Below are positions 53,257 to 62,056 of a DNA stretch of 64,000 nt, one piece after another. Positions within the stretch are counted from its first letter, which is position 1, and every line of letters starts with the position of its first letter. Under the pieces are notes generated by a model. That model had not been told where the DNA came from and made no database searches. It saw only the letters and a list, made by a program, of their open reading frames with translations. The stretch is taken from contig JBLIIJ010000007.1 in NCBI GenBank assembly GCA_047635055.1, positions 5,530 to 69,529 on the forward strand, written 5' to 3'. This stretch comes from JAVJRN01 sp047635055 (lineage in GTDB: Bacteria; Bacteroidota; Bacteroidia; Cytophagales; Cyclobacteriaceae). The position numbers and the translations under genes are program-made.

Positions 53257-53390
53257 GCCCTCTTAAAATAATGAAAAGCCGTAAACGTAATGAAAAGCCG
53301 GGCGGTAATGTCCATAGTCGTTGGTGTTGTTTTATAGACTAACTCAAAACCAAATTTTTTAATTAGAACCAACGCAAGGTTTTACTTTTT

Positions 53391-54265
53391 ATGTTGCAAA
53401 CTATTTTTTCATTCGGAATCTCATTCGCACAGTTGAAAACGCCAAGACCCAGCTCTACTTCCGAGTTAAAACAACAGAAAAGTTTTACAGACATGACTAT
53501 TAGCTATTCCCGTCCTTCGGTAATCCGTGGTGTGATCCTACGGGCAAAATATGGGGTATGCAGGTCGCTTTTGGATTGACACCTCGGGGAAGTTTTGTAA
53601 ATCAAAAAAAAACTATGGAGGGCTGGAACCAATGAAAATACGATTGTTAGCTTTAGTGATGACTTATATGATGAAGGAAAGTTAATTAATGCCGGAAAGG
53701 TAGATTGCATATAGTATCATATGAAGAAGAAAGAGTCACCTTGATTTTCTCAAATAATACAACTTCATGGGGAAGCTTTTTTTATAATGAGACAGAAGAT
53801 GCATGAAGAGTAGAAGTAAAATGCAAGACGCACCTTCACGAATGCTCTCACCTATGAAATTCCTTTCAGGCCCTCAAGGGCACATTGGTTTTGATGTGGG
53901 ACGATAAAATGATTCCAATGTAGATTCCTACACCACAGGAAATGATCGTTGATAATCTTAAAGGTCAACTGAGAGGAGCTGGGGGAGGTAATGAAAGGAC
54001 CATTGGCTGCTTCGCAAATTACTGATTAAACAATAATGTCGCCTTAGATCAAGCGCTTACTTGGGAAGATCAAGCGATAGGGGGAGTTAAAAAAGGGCAG
54101 ACTTTAGGGTTAAAATCTACAGTTTTATTTTGACAAGGATCCAAGCAGGAGGCTGTAAAAATTGTAAATGTGGCTAAAGAAATAGAGACAAAAAGTGAAT
54201 TAAATCTTCTTGCTTATCAGCTTGTTAGCGCATGGGAGTTAAAAACATCCTTAGATTTTTTTTAA
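53391..54265 (+). pseudogene. decayed DUF2911 protein
   Basis: Pieces in alternating frames rebuild one secreted DUF2911 protein. They are a leader (TIFSFGISFAQ), FTDMTISYSRPSVIRG, a frameshifted segment, IVSFSDDLYDEGKLINAGK, VPYEEERVTLIFSNNTTSWGSFFYNETEDA and TLMLWDDKMIPM-like sequence. A C-terminal helical part follows (MIVDNLKGQLRGAGGGNERTIGCFANY, NNVALDQALTWEDQAI). Many frameshifts and stops are present, so it cannot make a full protein. The family call rests on the SYSRPSV and WG.F.YNE blocks. Confidence 0.7.
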
Positions 54266-54462
54266 GTTGAATATAAAAAGGAATTCAAAGGATCCAAATA
54301 TGTAGGATAGTACGGGGTACTGCTATGCCGCCATAGGAAAAAAGGATTCCGCTATTAAAATGTTTCAGAAATTTTTTTCCATGAACCACCACAATTTTTT
54401 ATAGCAAATCTCTTAGCAAACCTAAAAAGACTTGCAATCAATTTTTGAATCGCACATTTTGG

Positions 54463-54500
54463 CTTTTATTCCCCGATGCTTGCATCGAATAAAAATAAAA
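54463..54500. repeat. dispersed palindromic repeat, copy D (first arm only)
   Basis: TTTTATTCCcCGATGCttGCATCGAATAAAAA, nearly identical to the first arm of copy E. The second ACCTCG arm is missing; the rmlD stop follows. Confidence 0.65.
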
Positions 54501-54532
54501 ATCTGATTTGTTTTTGAGTCAGGTTTTTAAGC

Positions 54533-55381
54533 TCAAAGTTTTGACAGGCACTCTTTCAAACTACTCCTCCAATGGGGGATAGTGATATTAAATGCTTCTT
54601 TAATTTTTGATTTATCCATCACACTGTAATGTGGACGTTTTGCTGGCGTAGGATACTCAGAAGTGGGTATCGGACTGATGAGAGTTTTGATGTTTGAATA
54701 TTCAAAAATCGCGGAAGTAAAATCGTACCAGCTGGCGATACCTTCATTGCTGTAATGGTAGACGCCAAATGCTGATGAATGACTTTCAACGATCGACATA
54801 ATGGCATTAGCTAAATCAAAAGCATACGTTGGTGATCCTATTTGATCTACAATTATATTCAACTTAGGCTTTGATTCTCCAAGCTTTATCATTGTTTTAA
54901 CAAAATTACCTCCGTGCGTACTGTAGAGCCATGAAGTTCTTATGATGAAATGCTCTTTAAGTTCCTTGGATAATGCAAGTTCCCCATTGAGTTTAGATAA
55001 TCCATAGAAGTTGACTGGATCTGTCTTTTTAGTCTCAATTAATGGAATAAAAGATTCTCCTGAAAAAACAAAATCTGTAGAGATATGAATAATTCTGGCG
55101 TTGTTCTTTGCGCATGCTTTTGCTAGATTGGCAGGGCCTTCTATATTAATTTTATCGCAAAGTGCTCTTTCAGTTTCAGCCTTATCTACGGCAGTATAAG
55201 CTGCGCAATTAATGCACAGCTCAATATTATTATCTTTAAAAAAAGATGCCAAAGCATCTTGGTCAGTAATATCCAGATCTTGAACATCCGTGAATAAAAA
55301 GAGATGATTTTTATAGTTGACAGCAATTCCTCTCAATTCATTGCCTAATTGACCATTAGAGCCAGTTATAAGGATGTTCAT
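54533..55381 (-). CDS. rmlD: dTDP-4-dehydrorhamnose reductase (RmlD family)
   Basis: A 282-residue short-chain dehydrogenase-type enzyme. NAD(P)-binding GSNGQLGNEL is at 8-17, followed by AAYTAVDKAE, STDFVFSG and the YGLSKLNGE catalytic Tyr/Lys. It makes dTDP-L-rhamnose for surface glycans. The rmlA, rmlB and rmlC genes are not adjacent. It lies 1 bp after the saccharopine-dehydrogenase-like gene, an unusual partner. Confidence 0.88.
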   Translation of the reverse strand: MNILITGSNGQLGNELRGIAVNYKNHLFLFTDVQDLDITDQDALASFFKDNNIELCINCAAYTAVDKAETERALCDKINIEGPANLAKACAKNNARIIHISTDFVFSGESFIPLIETKKTDPVNFYGLSKLNGELALSKELKEHFIIRTSWLYSTHGGNFVKTMIKLGESKPKLNIIVDQIGSPTYAFDLANAIMSIVESHSSAFGVYHYSNEGIASWYDFTSAIFEYSNIKTLISPIPTSEYPTPAKRPHYSVMDKSKIKEAFNITIPHWRSSLKECLSKL

Positions 55382-55382
55382 G

Positions 55383-56597
55383 TTATTTTCCGTCTACGTA
55401 ATCTTGTAAGTAAGCATATTTTTCCGTCAGTTTACCCGATTTTGTAATGGTGGCATCTTTGATGATATTTTGACTGTCAGAACCTAAAAGATTTGGTAAA
55501 ACATTATTTAGTAGTTCATTTCCAAAACTCTCCGAAGCGTCTCTTGGGAGTTCACAAGGAAGGTTGTCCACAGCCATAACTGTTATATTTCCTTCATCAG
55601 ATATTGCAGGTTCCACAGTATCATCTGTCGGGTTGTAGTCATATATAGGTTCATCAATAGTGCTTGGTTGCTTTGTTGATGGAATGCTCCCTTCTATGTC
55701 ACATGTTATATCTGCGACGATACTAAGTTGGAAATCAGATTTGATAATATCACCTCTGTGAAAAAGAACGGGTGATTGAGGGTCCCAATAGGCACTTGCA
55801 ATTAATATGTCTGTTACTTTAGTGTATTGATGAAAGTCAGATTCATATTTTTCTGGATTTGCATAAAAATCTTTTCGACTAAATACGTCTCCATTTTTAG
55901 CGCGGTTATAGTCTCTTGAGTTTAATTGTGTAAACACAGGGAAGTCGAATTTCTCGTTTAGAAAAGCCGCTGCTGAGACTTTCTTAATATTCATACCATA
56001 CAATACCTCTATTGCTCCTTTGGCAACTCTTCCACCTCCTGTTATGGCAATTTTTATTGATGGTAGCTTGACCTTAGTGTATTCTGTCTTTAAGTCCTCT
56101 AGATCGAAACATTCATTGGCACGTCTAAGGTTGAAGAGATTATACCGTTTGCCATATGTCCATATGCCGTTGTAAGCGCCTACTATGCCAGCCCATCTTC
56201 CGAAAGCAATTATTCTTTTATTATGTTCATCAGTTAAGGTTTCATAGTCGACCAGCTGAATTTTCTTATCTAGAATATTCCTTAAAAGCTCTCGGTTGTA
56301 TTCTTGTTTTTTGATGGTATGGGAGAAGAAAAAATAGATTTTTTCATTTAAAAGATCAGCTATCTGAACTTCCTTAACTCCTAATATGATATCACAGTCC
56401 GAAATGTCCGAAACTACTTCAATGCCTTCATCAAGATAGTCTTTGTCTGAGAAACATCTAATATTGCTCGATTGGGCAACTATTTTCAGATTTTCAAACT
56501 TTTTCATGGCCATTTTAGCTTGATATGGCGTCATGGCTACTCTTCTATCTATTGGCACTTTGCCTTCTTTAATAAGGCCGATTTTAATGTCAGTCAT
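55383..56597 (-). CDS. saccharopine dehydrogenase/alanine dehydrogenase-like NAD(P) enzyme
   Basis: A 404-residue oxidoreductase. The N-terminal IGLIKEGKVPIDRRVAMTPYQA is the AlaDH/PNT domain; the Rossmann loop IAITGGGRVAKGAIEVL is near 190-205, and SYVADITCDIEGSIPSTKQPSTIDEP-like sequence follows. The overall pattern fits NAD-dependent saccharopine dehydrogenase (lysine-forming, LYS1-like) more than alanine dehydrogenase. The substrate is not proven. It is first in the operon with rmlD. Confidence 0.82.
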   Translation of the reverse strand: MTDIKIGLIKEGKVPIDRRVAMTPYQAKMAMKKFENLKIVAQSSNIRCFSDKDYLDEGIEVVSDISDCDIILGVKEVQIADLLNEKIYFFFSHTIKKQEYNRELLRNILDKKIQLVDYETLTDEHNKRIIAFGRWAGIVGAYNGIWTYGKRYNLFNLRRANECFDLEDLKTEYTKVKLPSIKIAITGGGRVAKGAIEVLYGMNIKKVSAAAFLNEKFDFPVFTQLNSRDYNRAKNGDVFSRKDFYANPEKYESDFHQYTKVTDILIASAYWDPQSPVLFHRGDIIKSDFQLSIVADITCDIEGSIPSTKQPSTIDEPIYDYNPTDDTVEPAISDEGNITVMAVDNLPCELPRDASESFGNELLNNVLPNLLGSDSQNIIKDATITKSGKLTEKYAYLQDYVDGK

Positions 56598-56634
56598 CCA
56601 AGTGTAATTTGTTTATGTAAATTTAGACTTTCAT

Positions 56635-57222
56635 ATGGAATACATAATACTTGCGCTACTTTGGCTCGCATATTTTTTTCTTCACAGTTTACTTTCTTCT
56701 GCAAAGTGGAAAGGTTTCGTTGAGTCTGTGGGTATTTCCAATCAATTATATCGATTCGTCTATTCTGTCTTAAGTTTTGTTCTCTTCATATTGATTTTTT
56801 TATATTCAGGGAGCACTGAAAACAACAATCTATGGGACGTCAAAATCAAAATGAGTAAATATTTTGGTCTTATGATCACGACAATTGGACTTATGATCAT
56901 CATGCGATCGTTCAAATCAATGTCTATGATGTGCTTTCTAGGTATTAAGAAACAACTTCAGGAAAAATTGGTCATCACTGGGATTCATGAATATGTAAGG
57001 CACCCAATTTATTCTGGTATTTTACTAATGATGATTGGCTTTGTGTTATACTCCAACAGCATTCAATCGCTAATAATATTAATGACTACCACACTGTATT
57101 TACCTTTTGGCATCAGATGGGAAGAACAAAAATTAGTGAAGGAATATGGTGAGCAGTATGAAAACTATAAATCAGACACTCCTGCCATTATTCCGAAGGT
57201 TCCGAGTCACTTTTTCCTTTAG
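56635..57222 (+). CDS. ICMT/PEMT-family membrane methyltransferase
   Basis: A 195-residue membrane protein with about five helices. It carries the SAM-binding features of the isoprenylcysteine carboxyl methyltransferase family: RHPIYSGILLMMIGF and the C-terminal EEQKLVKEYGEQYENYK. In bacteria the substrate is usually unknown (lipids or small thiols). It is divergent from the saccharopine-dehydrogenase-like gene and overlaps a small gene on the opposite strand at its 3' end. Confidence 0.85.
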   Translation: MEYIILALLWLAYFFLHSLLSSAKWKGFVESVGISNQLYRFVYSVLSFVLFILIFLYSGSTENNNLWDVKIKMSKYFGLMITTIGLMIIMRSFKSMSMMCFLGIKKQLQEKLVITGIHEYVRHPIYSGILLMMIGFVLYSNSIQSLIILMTTTLYLPFGIRWEEQKLVKEYGEQYENYKSDTPAIIPKVPSHFFL

Positions 57223-57397
57223 GTCGATCTGATTTGTCACGATCTTTTAACTTCTTATCGTTAACATTTTTATTGAGAAATGAATTAATATCATCAATAG
57301 AGATGTTTGATTTAATTTCACCGAAGGAATCCACTTTTAGGTTGAAACCTTCTAACTCTTTATTGACTTTGGGTTTTTCGTTATCTGATTTGCTCAT
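57188..57397 (-). CDS. small charged hypothetical protein downstream of gltX
   Basis: A 69-residue, very hydrophilic protein with an ordered-looking middle (ELEGFNLKVDSFGEIKSNISIDDINSFLNKNVNDKKLKD) and a Lys/Asp/Ser tail. It starts 14 bp after the gltX stop on the same strand, so it is probably co-transcribed. The pattern resembles a small conserved Bacteroidota protein of unknown role. Its 3' end overlaps the ICMT gene by 35 bp. Confidence 0.65.
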   Translation of the reverse strand: MSKSDNEKPKVNKELEGFNLKVDSFGEIKSNISIDDINSFLNKNVNDKKLKDRDKSDRPKGKSDSEPSE

Positions 57398-57411
57398 ATT
57401 AATTTCTTATA

Positions 57412-58935
57412 TCAAGTAGTTAACAAGTTAATTGAGTTTTTGATTCGCGCTATTGTTTTTTGTGAGCCAAGAATCTGAAGTATTTCCATAAGATCAGGGC
57501 CAGAGCCATCACCAGTCACACATAGCCTAAGTATTTGCATATACTTTCCAGGATTGATATTTTCTTTATTTAGGCTCTCAGAATATAGATTTCTTACCTC
57601 GTCGGAAGTCTCGAAACTTTCTTTTTCTATGGCAGCTATGAAAATAGACATAGCTACTTTCGCGTCATCGTTCCATTTTTTTCTACTTACTTTTTCATCA
57701 AAAGTATCAGGATCATCAAAAAGATAACGGCTATTACGCGCAAATTCCTCTGGAAAAGTGACGCGTTCTTTTAAAAGTCTTACAATTTTTAAGGCTATAC
57801 TTTCATCAAAACTAGTTTGATGAAGATTTTTAAGGTCTTCTAATACAATTGCAGCTAATAAATCCTCGGGATAATCTTTGATGTACTGCTGGTTGAACCA
57901 TTTGGCTTTGTCTATATCAAACTTTGTCCCGGCTTTATTGATTCTTTCGAGCGTAAATACTTCTTCTAGTTCTTCTAGTGAAAACATTTCTTTGTTAGAC
58001 CCTGGATTCCACCCAAGCAGGACTAGGAAATTGGTAAGTGCCTCTGGTAAATAGCCCTCCTCCTTGAATCCTTTGATCAGTCCTTCTTCATTAGTCCAAT
58101 TAAGCGGGAAAATTGGGAAACCCGCCTTGTCAGCAGCTCGTTTGCTTAGTTTTCCGTTACCATCAGGCTTAAGTATAAGTGGTAGGTGTGCGAATTGAGG
58201 CATTTGCTCTTCCCATCCAAAAAATTGATAGAGAAGCACATGCAATGGGGTAGAAGGGAGCCATTCTTCACCTCTTATTACATGACTTATTTTCATTAAA
58301 TAGTCATCAACCACGTTGGCAAGATGATAAGTAGGCATGCCGTCAGATTTCATCAATACTTTATCGTCTAGCACAGAGCCATGTACTTTTATCCAATCTC
58401 TAACAGCGTCCTTAAACCGGATTTCTGCCTTAGGAGGTATTTTTGCTCTAACAACATAAGGTGTTTTTTTATCAAGTAACTCTGTCACTTCTTCCTTAGA
58501 AAGCGTTAAAGAGTTTTTCATTTGTCCCCGAGTGAGCGAATCGTATTGTGGATTACTAATTCCATCAGCTTTTATTCGCTCCCGCATTACATCAAGTTCT
58601 TCTGGAGTATCAAAAGCATAATATGCATTTCCATTTTCGAGTAATATGTCAATGTATTGTCTATACATCGGCTTTCTTTCTGATTGACGATAAGGACCAA
58701 ACTCTCCACCGATTGATGGACTTTCATCAGGCTCAAGACCAATCCACTTAAGTGCATTGACAATATATTCTTCAGCACCATCAACATATCTTGCTTGGTC
58801 TGTATCTTCAATTCTGAGGATAAATTTACCTTTTTGACTTTTGGCAAAAAGATAATTAAAAAGGGCAGTTCTCAATCCACCAATATGCAATCCGCCTGTT
58901 GGGCTGGGAGCAAATCTTACTCGAATTTCTTTCAT
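57412..58935 (-). CDS. gltX: glutamyl-tRNA synthetase
   Basis: A 507-residue class I synthetase: the HIGH motif in PSPTGGLHIGGLRTALFNYLFA near the start, the KMSKS equivalent KLSKRAADKAG, and a C-terminal anticodon-binding domain. The length is normal for GluRS. It follows the dead ridA copy by 9 bp. Confidence 0.97.
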   Translation of the reverse strand: MKEIRVRFAPSPTGGLHIGGLRTALFNYLFAKSQKGKFILRIEDTDQARYVDGAEEYIVNALKWIGLEPDESPSIGGEFGPYRQSERKPMYRQYIDILLENGNAYYAFDTPEELDVMRERIKADGISNPQYDSLTRGQMKNSLTLSKEEVTELLDKKTPYVVRAKIPPKAEIRFKDAVRDWIKVHGSVLDDKVLMKSDGMPTYHLANVVDDYLMKISHVIRGEEWLPSTPLHVLLYQFFGWEEQMPQFAHLPLILKPDGNGKLSKRAADKAGFPIFPLNWTNEEGLIKGFKEEGYLPEALTNFLVLLGWNPGSNKEMFSLEELEEVFTLERINKAGTKFDIDKAKWFNQQYIKDYPEDLLAAIVLEDLKNLHQTSFDESIALKIVRLLKERVTFPEEFARNSRYLFDDPDTFDEKVSRKKWNDDAKVAMSIFIAAIEKESFETSDEVRNLYSESLNKENINPGKYMQILRLCVTGDGSGPDLMEILQILGSQKTIARIKNSINLLTT

Positions 58936-58944
58936 TGAAATAGT

Positions 58945-59301
58945 TTAATCTAAGTCTGTTATACAGTTAATCTCTGTATTTACAGCTTTTGGTAATTTGC
59001 TATATTTTATTTCCTCATGAGCAGGAGGGAATAGGTCAAAATAATGAGCTTCAGCATCATTTACAACACGGAAGCTTTCCACGTCCTATGCGAAAATGGA
59101 ATATTTAAGGGTATGAGAATGTGACGTGTCAATCTCAAATTGAATAAAACCAATGTTGCTCATTTTTTGGCGATTCTCAACCTCAAAATTAGACGAAATA
59201 ATTTCACCACATGACTGGTCAAGGGGTATTTTTCTTATAATCTGAATTGGAATTCTTTTTACTATCACTTGTCTATAACATCCAATCTGAGATTTTGCCA
59301 T
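58945..59301 (-). pseudogene. tandem ridA copy with an in-frame stop
   Basis: A single frame of 118 codons aligns end to end with the intact ridA upstream, for example IGCYRQVIV with IGPYSQAIL, HTLKYSIF with DVLKCSIF, and VESFRVVNDAEAHYF with MNNFSKVNSIYAHYF. It has one TAG at 59086-59088 (codon 72). The position of the catalytic arginine (PAR in the intact copy) reads PAH. It is a diverged tandem duplicate that is almost certainly inactive. Confidence 0.85.
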
Positions 59302-59417
59302 TTCTTATGAAGAAGCAAAAAAGCAGACGTTGAAAGATCAATAGATTAAGTAAAAGTCAAGAAAGTTGTGTGCAAATATTGAACGAAAGGCAATTATGTA
59401 TCCTTGAAAGCGATAAG

Positions 59418-59804
59418 TTATTTTAAAGGGGAATCAGCGATACAACTGATTTCTATATTTACTCCTTTTGGAAGGCCACTCACCTCAACAGTTTCTCTGG
59501 CTGGGGAGTTTTCTTTAAAATAATGGGCATAAATACTGTTGACTTTTGAAAAATTATTCATATCGGAAACGAAGATTGAACACTTTAAAACATCGTTAAA
59601 TGTTAAACCAGCTTCTTCCAGGATGTAGGAAATATTTTTCATTACTTGCTCTGTTTCTAGTTCAATAGAGCCTTCTACGAGCTTTCCGGTAGAAGCATCT
59701 ATTGGAATCTGTCCAGAAATGTAAAGCGTATTTCCTGATAGGATAGCTTGGGAGTAAGGGCCTATAGGAGCTGGTGCTTTGGGAGAATTAATAATTTTTT
59801 TCAT
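59418..59804 (-). CDS. ridA: RidA enamine/imine deaminase
   Basis: A 128-residue trimeric enzyme that hydrolyses reactive 2-aminoacrylate. The SPKAPAPIGPYSQAI start, SGQIPIDASTGKLV, and the catalytic R103 in SPARETVEVSGLPKG with E118 nearby are all present. It is the upstream member of a tandem pair; the second copy is dead. Confidence 0.95.
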   Translation of the reverse strand: MKKIINSPKAPAPIGPYSQAILSGNTLYISGQIPIDASTGKLVEGSIELETEQVMKNISYILEEAGLTFNDVLKCSIFVSDMNNFSKVNSIYAHYFKENSPARETVEVSGLPKGVNIEISCIADSPLK

Positions 59805-60018
59805 CTTGTAAAATATCGATGTTAATTAATAAATGTTGATTATCACAACAAATATTACGGTATGCTTAGTACTGACATATTAAAATATGGAGCGTTAACA
59901 CATGTAAGAATCCTATGGTTTTCTTAAAGCAGTAAAGAATTAAAAATATGACGACAAAATAGCTGCTATCTGAATCCTCTTTAAAGCTTACCCGTGTTAC
60001 TCGCACAAGTAAATCCAT

Positions 60019-60597
60019 CTAGGCAGCTGACTGCATAGAAATTAAACTATACATATCCACTGCTTTTGATCGAGCTCTGAGCAATCTCATCTTTACAGCA
60101 CTGGCAGAAATGGAATATGTTACCTGCAGTTCCTGAATTGATTTATTGAATTGATATTTCATAAACAAAAGCTGTTGATCTTCCTTAGAAATTCCCGCAA
60201 GTGCTCTGCCGGCTACATCTACTCTGATTTCATTTTCTTCCCTCTCTTCATGCTCAAAAGGGGATAGATCAGCTAGATCGTAAGTAGCGTCGATAGACTC
60301 AAAAGACGTTCTTTTAGTCTTTCTTATAGCATCAGTACAATAGTTACTGGTCACAGAATATAGCCATGTGGAAAACTTACTTTCACCCTTAAATAAATGG
60401 ATTTTTTCCATTACCCGTATCATTACATCCTGGGTTAGGTCATTGGCGTCATCCACATTTTTGGTAAAGGAAATACATTTTCGATGAGCAAGAGAAAAGT
60501 AACGAGAATACAATTCACCCATGGCATTTTTATCTCCGTTTTGCAGAAGCTTAACTAGGCATTCATCAGTCAATGTATTCAATTCTTTAGCATTCAT
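60019..60597 (-). CDS. ECF sigma factor
   Basis: A 192-residue sigma-70 family group IV factor. Region 2 is NVDDANDLTQDVMIRVMEKIHLFKGESKFSTWLYSVTSNYCTDAIRK. Region 4 is QLLFMKYQFNKSIQELQVTYSISASAVKMRLLRARSKA. It has no adjacent anti-sigma or FecR gene, and its regulon is not visible. It is monocistronic, with about 210 bp of AT-rich spacer on each side. Confidence 0.9.
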   Translation of the reverse strand: MNAKELNTLTDECLVKLLQNGDKNAMGELYSRYFSLAHRKCISFTKNVDDANDLTQDVMIRVMEKIHLFKGESKFSTWLYSVTSNYCTDAIRKTKRTSFESIDATYDLADLSPFEHEEREENEIRVDVAGRALAGISKEDQQLLFMKYQFNKSIQELQVTYSISASAVKMRLLRARSKAVDMYSLISMQSAA

Positions 60598-60809
60598 CGT
60601 TACAACTATTAGGTATTTGAGGAAGCTAAATTCGGACAGTTTTCGACCAATTATAAGAGCTAAAAAGCGGGTTTTTAAAAATCAGATAAAGTACTTCGGA
60701 TTGCGAAAAATGTCCTTTGAACTAAGGGAATTGCGCAAAAGTAGTTGCGTAATTACGAAGCTTATCTAAAGCAAACTTGGGCTAATGTTTATAGCGATAG
60801 ATTGATCAC

Positions 60810-61388
60810 TTATTTTTCACGAAACTTTTCTAAAAATTCATTGAAAAGATGATTGTCATTGGCCAGCACCTGAAAAATTTGCTGAGGCAGGCGTTGTTTT
60901 TGGGCTTGCTTTAATATTTGAAAGAAATGTCTAAATTTTTCTGTCGTTGTATCAACACGATTTTGATTGTTCCATTTTGAAAAACAATGATTTTCAGGGA
61001 GTATTATTAATGGTAAAACATGGGGAGAGGTATGGGTCTGGTAAGCTTGCATGATACCTTCAGATATAATGGCAATATCCTCATCATCTCTTATGTTCTC
61101 TGTCAAGTTTGATTTGTTGATTACTGCTAGGTCATTCACACTAAATGAGCCGTTACTTAGCGTTTGTGTTATTTTTTTAACTAAAGTATCAATGTCACCT
61201 TTTCTTGGATCGGTGAAGTCAAGCAGTGCCAGTTGAAATCCGGTACGAATACATAATTCGCCCACCCATGCGGTGTTGTCTTCCATGAACGTATCGTCGA
61301 TGGGATACAATATTCTATAGACCTCTTGATTTCGGTTGACCTTACTTTTAATCATTTGCCTTTGGACGCAAAAAATTTCTACGGTCAC
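60810..61388 (-). CDS. hypothetical protein downstream of a two-component pair
   Basis: A 192-residue protein of no family I recognise. The start is uncertain: GTG at 61388, or ATG at 61355 giving MIKSKVNRNQEVYRILYPIDDT. The strand-helix beginning YRILYPIDDTFMEDNTAWVGELCIRTGFQLALLDFTD recalls the universal stress protein fold, but there is no ATP motif. It starts 26 bp after the response regulator stop on the same strand, so it is probably co-transcribed and may act with that pair. Confidence 0.6.
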   Translation of the reverse strand: MTVEIFCVQRQMIKSKVNRNQEVYRILYPIDDTFMEDNTAWVGELCIRTGFQLALLDFTDPRKGDIDTLVKKITQTLSNGSFSVNDLAVINKSNLTENIRDDEDIAIISEGIMQAYQTHTSPHVLPLIILPENHCFSKWNNQNRVDTTTEKFRHFFQILKQAQKQRLPQQIFQVLANDNHLFNEFLEKFREK

Positions 61389-61414
61389 CTAAATTGGCAT
61401 GCTACCGACAGATC

Positions 61415-62056
61415 TCAAGAATCCAGTAAATCGTGTTGAATAGCATATCTTACTAAACCGGCAGTGTTCTTTACTCTCAATTTATCAAGCAGGTTTCGGC
61501 GGTGCGTGTCTACTGTTCGAACGCTAATAAAAAGTTTTTCAGCGATTTCCGGATTGGAGCATTCGTCGGCAATTAGTTTAAGCACTTCTATTTCACGTGC
61601 GGTGAGTTCTTCACCTACTTTACTGCTGGTTTTATCTTTTTTCGAGAAATGTCTCAACAACAAAGCAGAAACTTCCTGACTGAAATACCCGTCACCTTTT
61701 GCGACCGTTCGAATAGCGGTGATCATTTCTTCCTTTCCTGCACTTTTTATCAAATATCCAGTAGCTCCTGCTTCAAGCATTTTCAACACATAACTTTTCT
61801 CGTCGTGCATCGAGAATGCAAGAATTTTCACTTCAGGATGACTTATTTTTATCTGATTAGTCAGGTCAATACCATTGCTCTTACCGATGGTAATATCCAT
61901 GAGAATCAAATCTGGGATATCTGTAACTAGCAATTGCATCAACTCTTGCTCACTCCCCACTTCACCGATGATCTGGATATCATCTTCATTAGCCATGAGT
62001 GCACTTATGCCTTGACGGAATATTTTATGGTCGTCAGCTATGATAACTTTAATCAT
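61415..62056 (-). CDS. NarL/LuxR-type response regulator
   Basis: A 213-residue regulator. The receiver begins IKVIIADDHKIFRQG, with the phosphoacceptor Asp in LILMDITIG. The C-terminal LuxR helix-turn-helix reads LTAREIEVLKLIADECSNPEIAEKLFISVRTVDTHRRNLLDKL. It overlaps the kinase stop by 4 bp and is its partner. Confidence 0.94.
   Translation of the reverse strand: MIKVIIADDHKIFRQGISALMANEDDIQIIGEVGSEQELMQLLVTDIPDLILMDITIGKSNGIDLTNQIKISHPEVKILAFSMHDEKSYVLKMLEAGATGYLIKSAGKEEMITAIRTVAKGDGYFSQEVSALLLRHFSKKDKTSSKVGEELTAREIEVLKLIADECSNPEIAEKLFISVRTVDTHRRNLLDKLRVKNTAGLVRYAIQHDLLDS

Noticed and set aside
60019..60597. Possible anti-sigma or FecR partner for the second ECF sigma factor
   Set aside because: The nearest genes on both sides are ridA and an unknown soluble protein; neither has a membrane helix or zinc anti-sigma motif.
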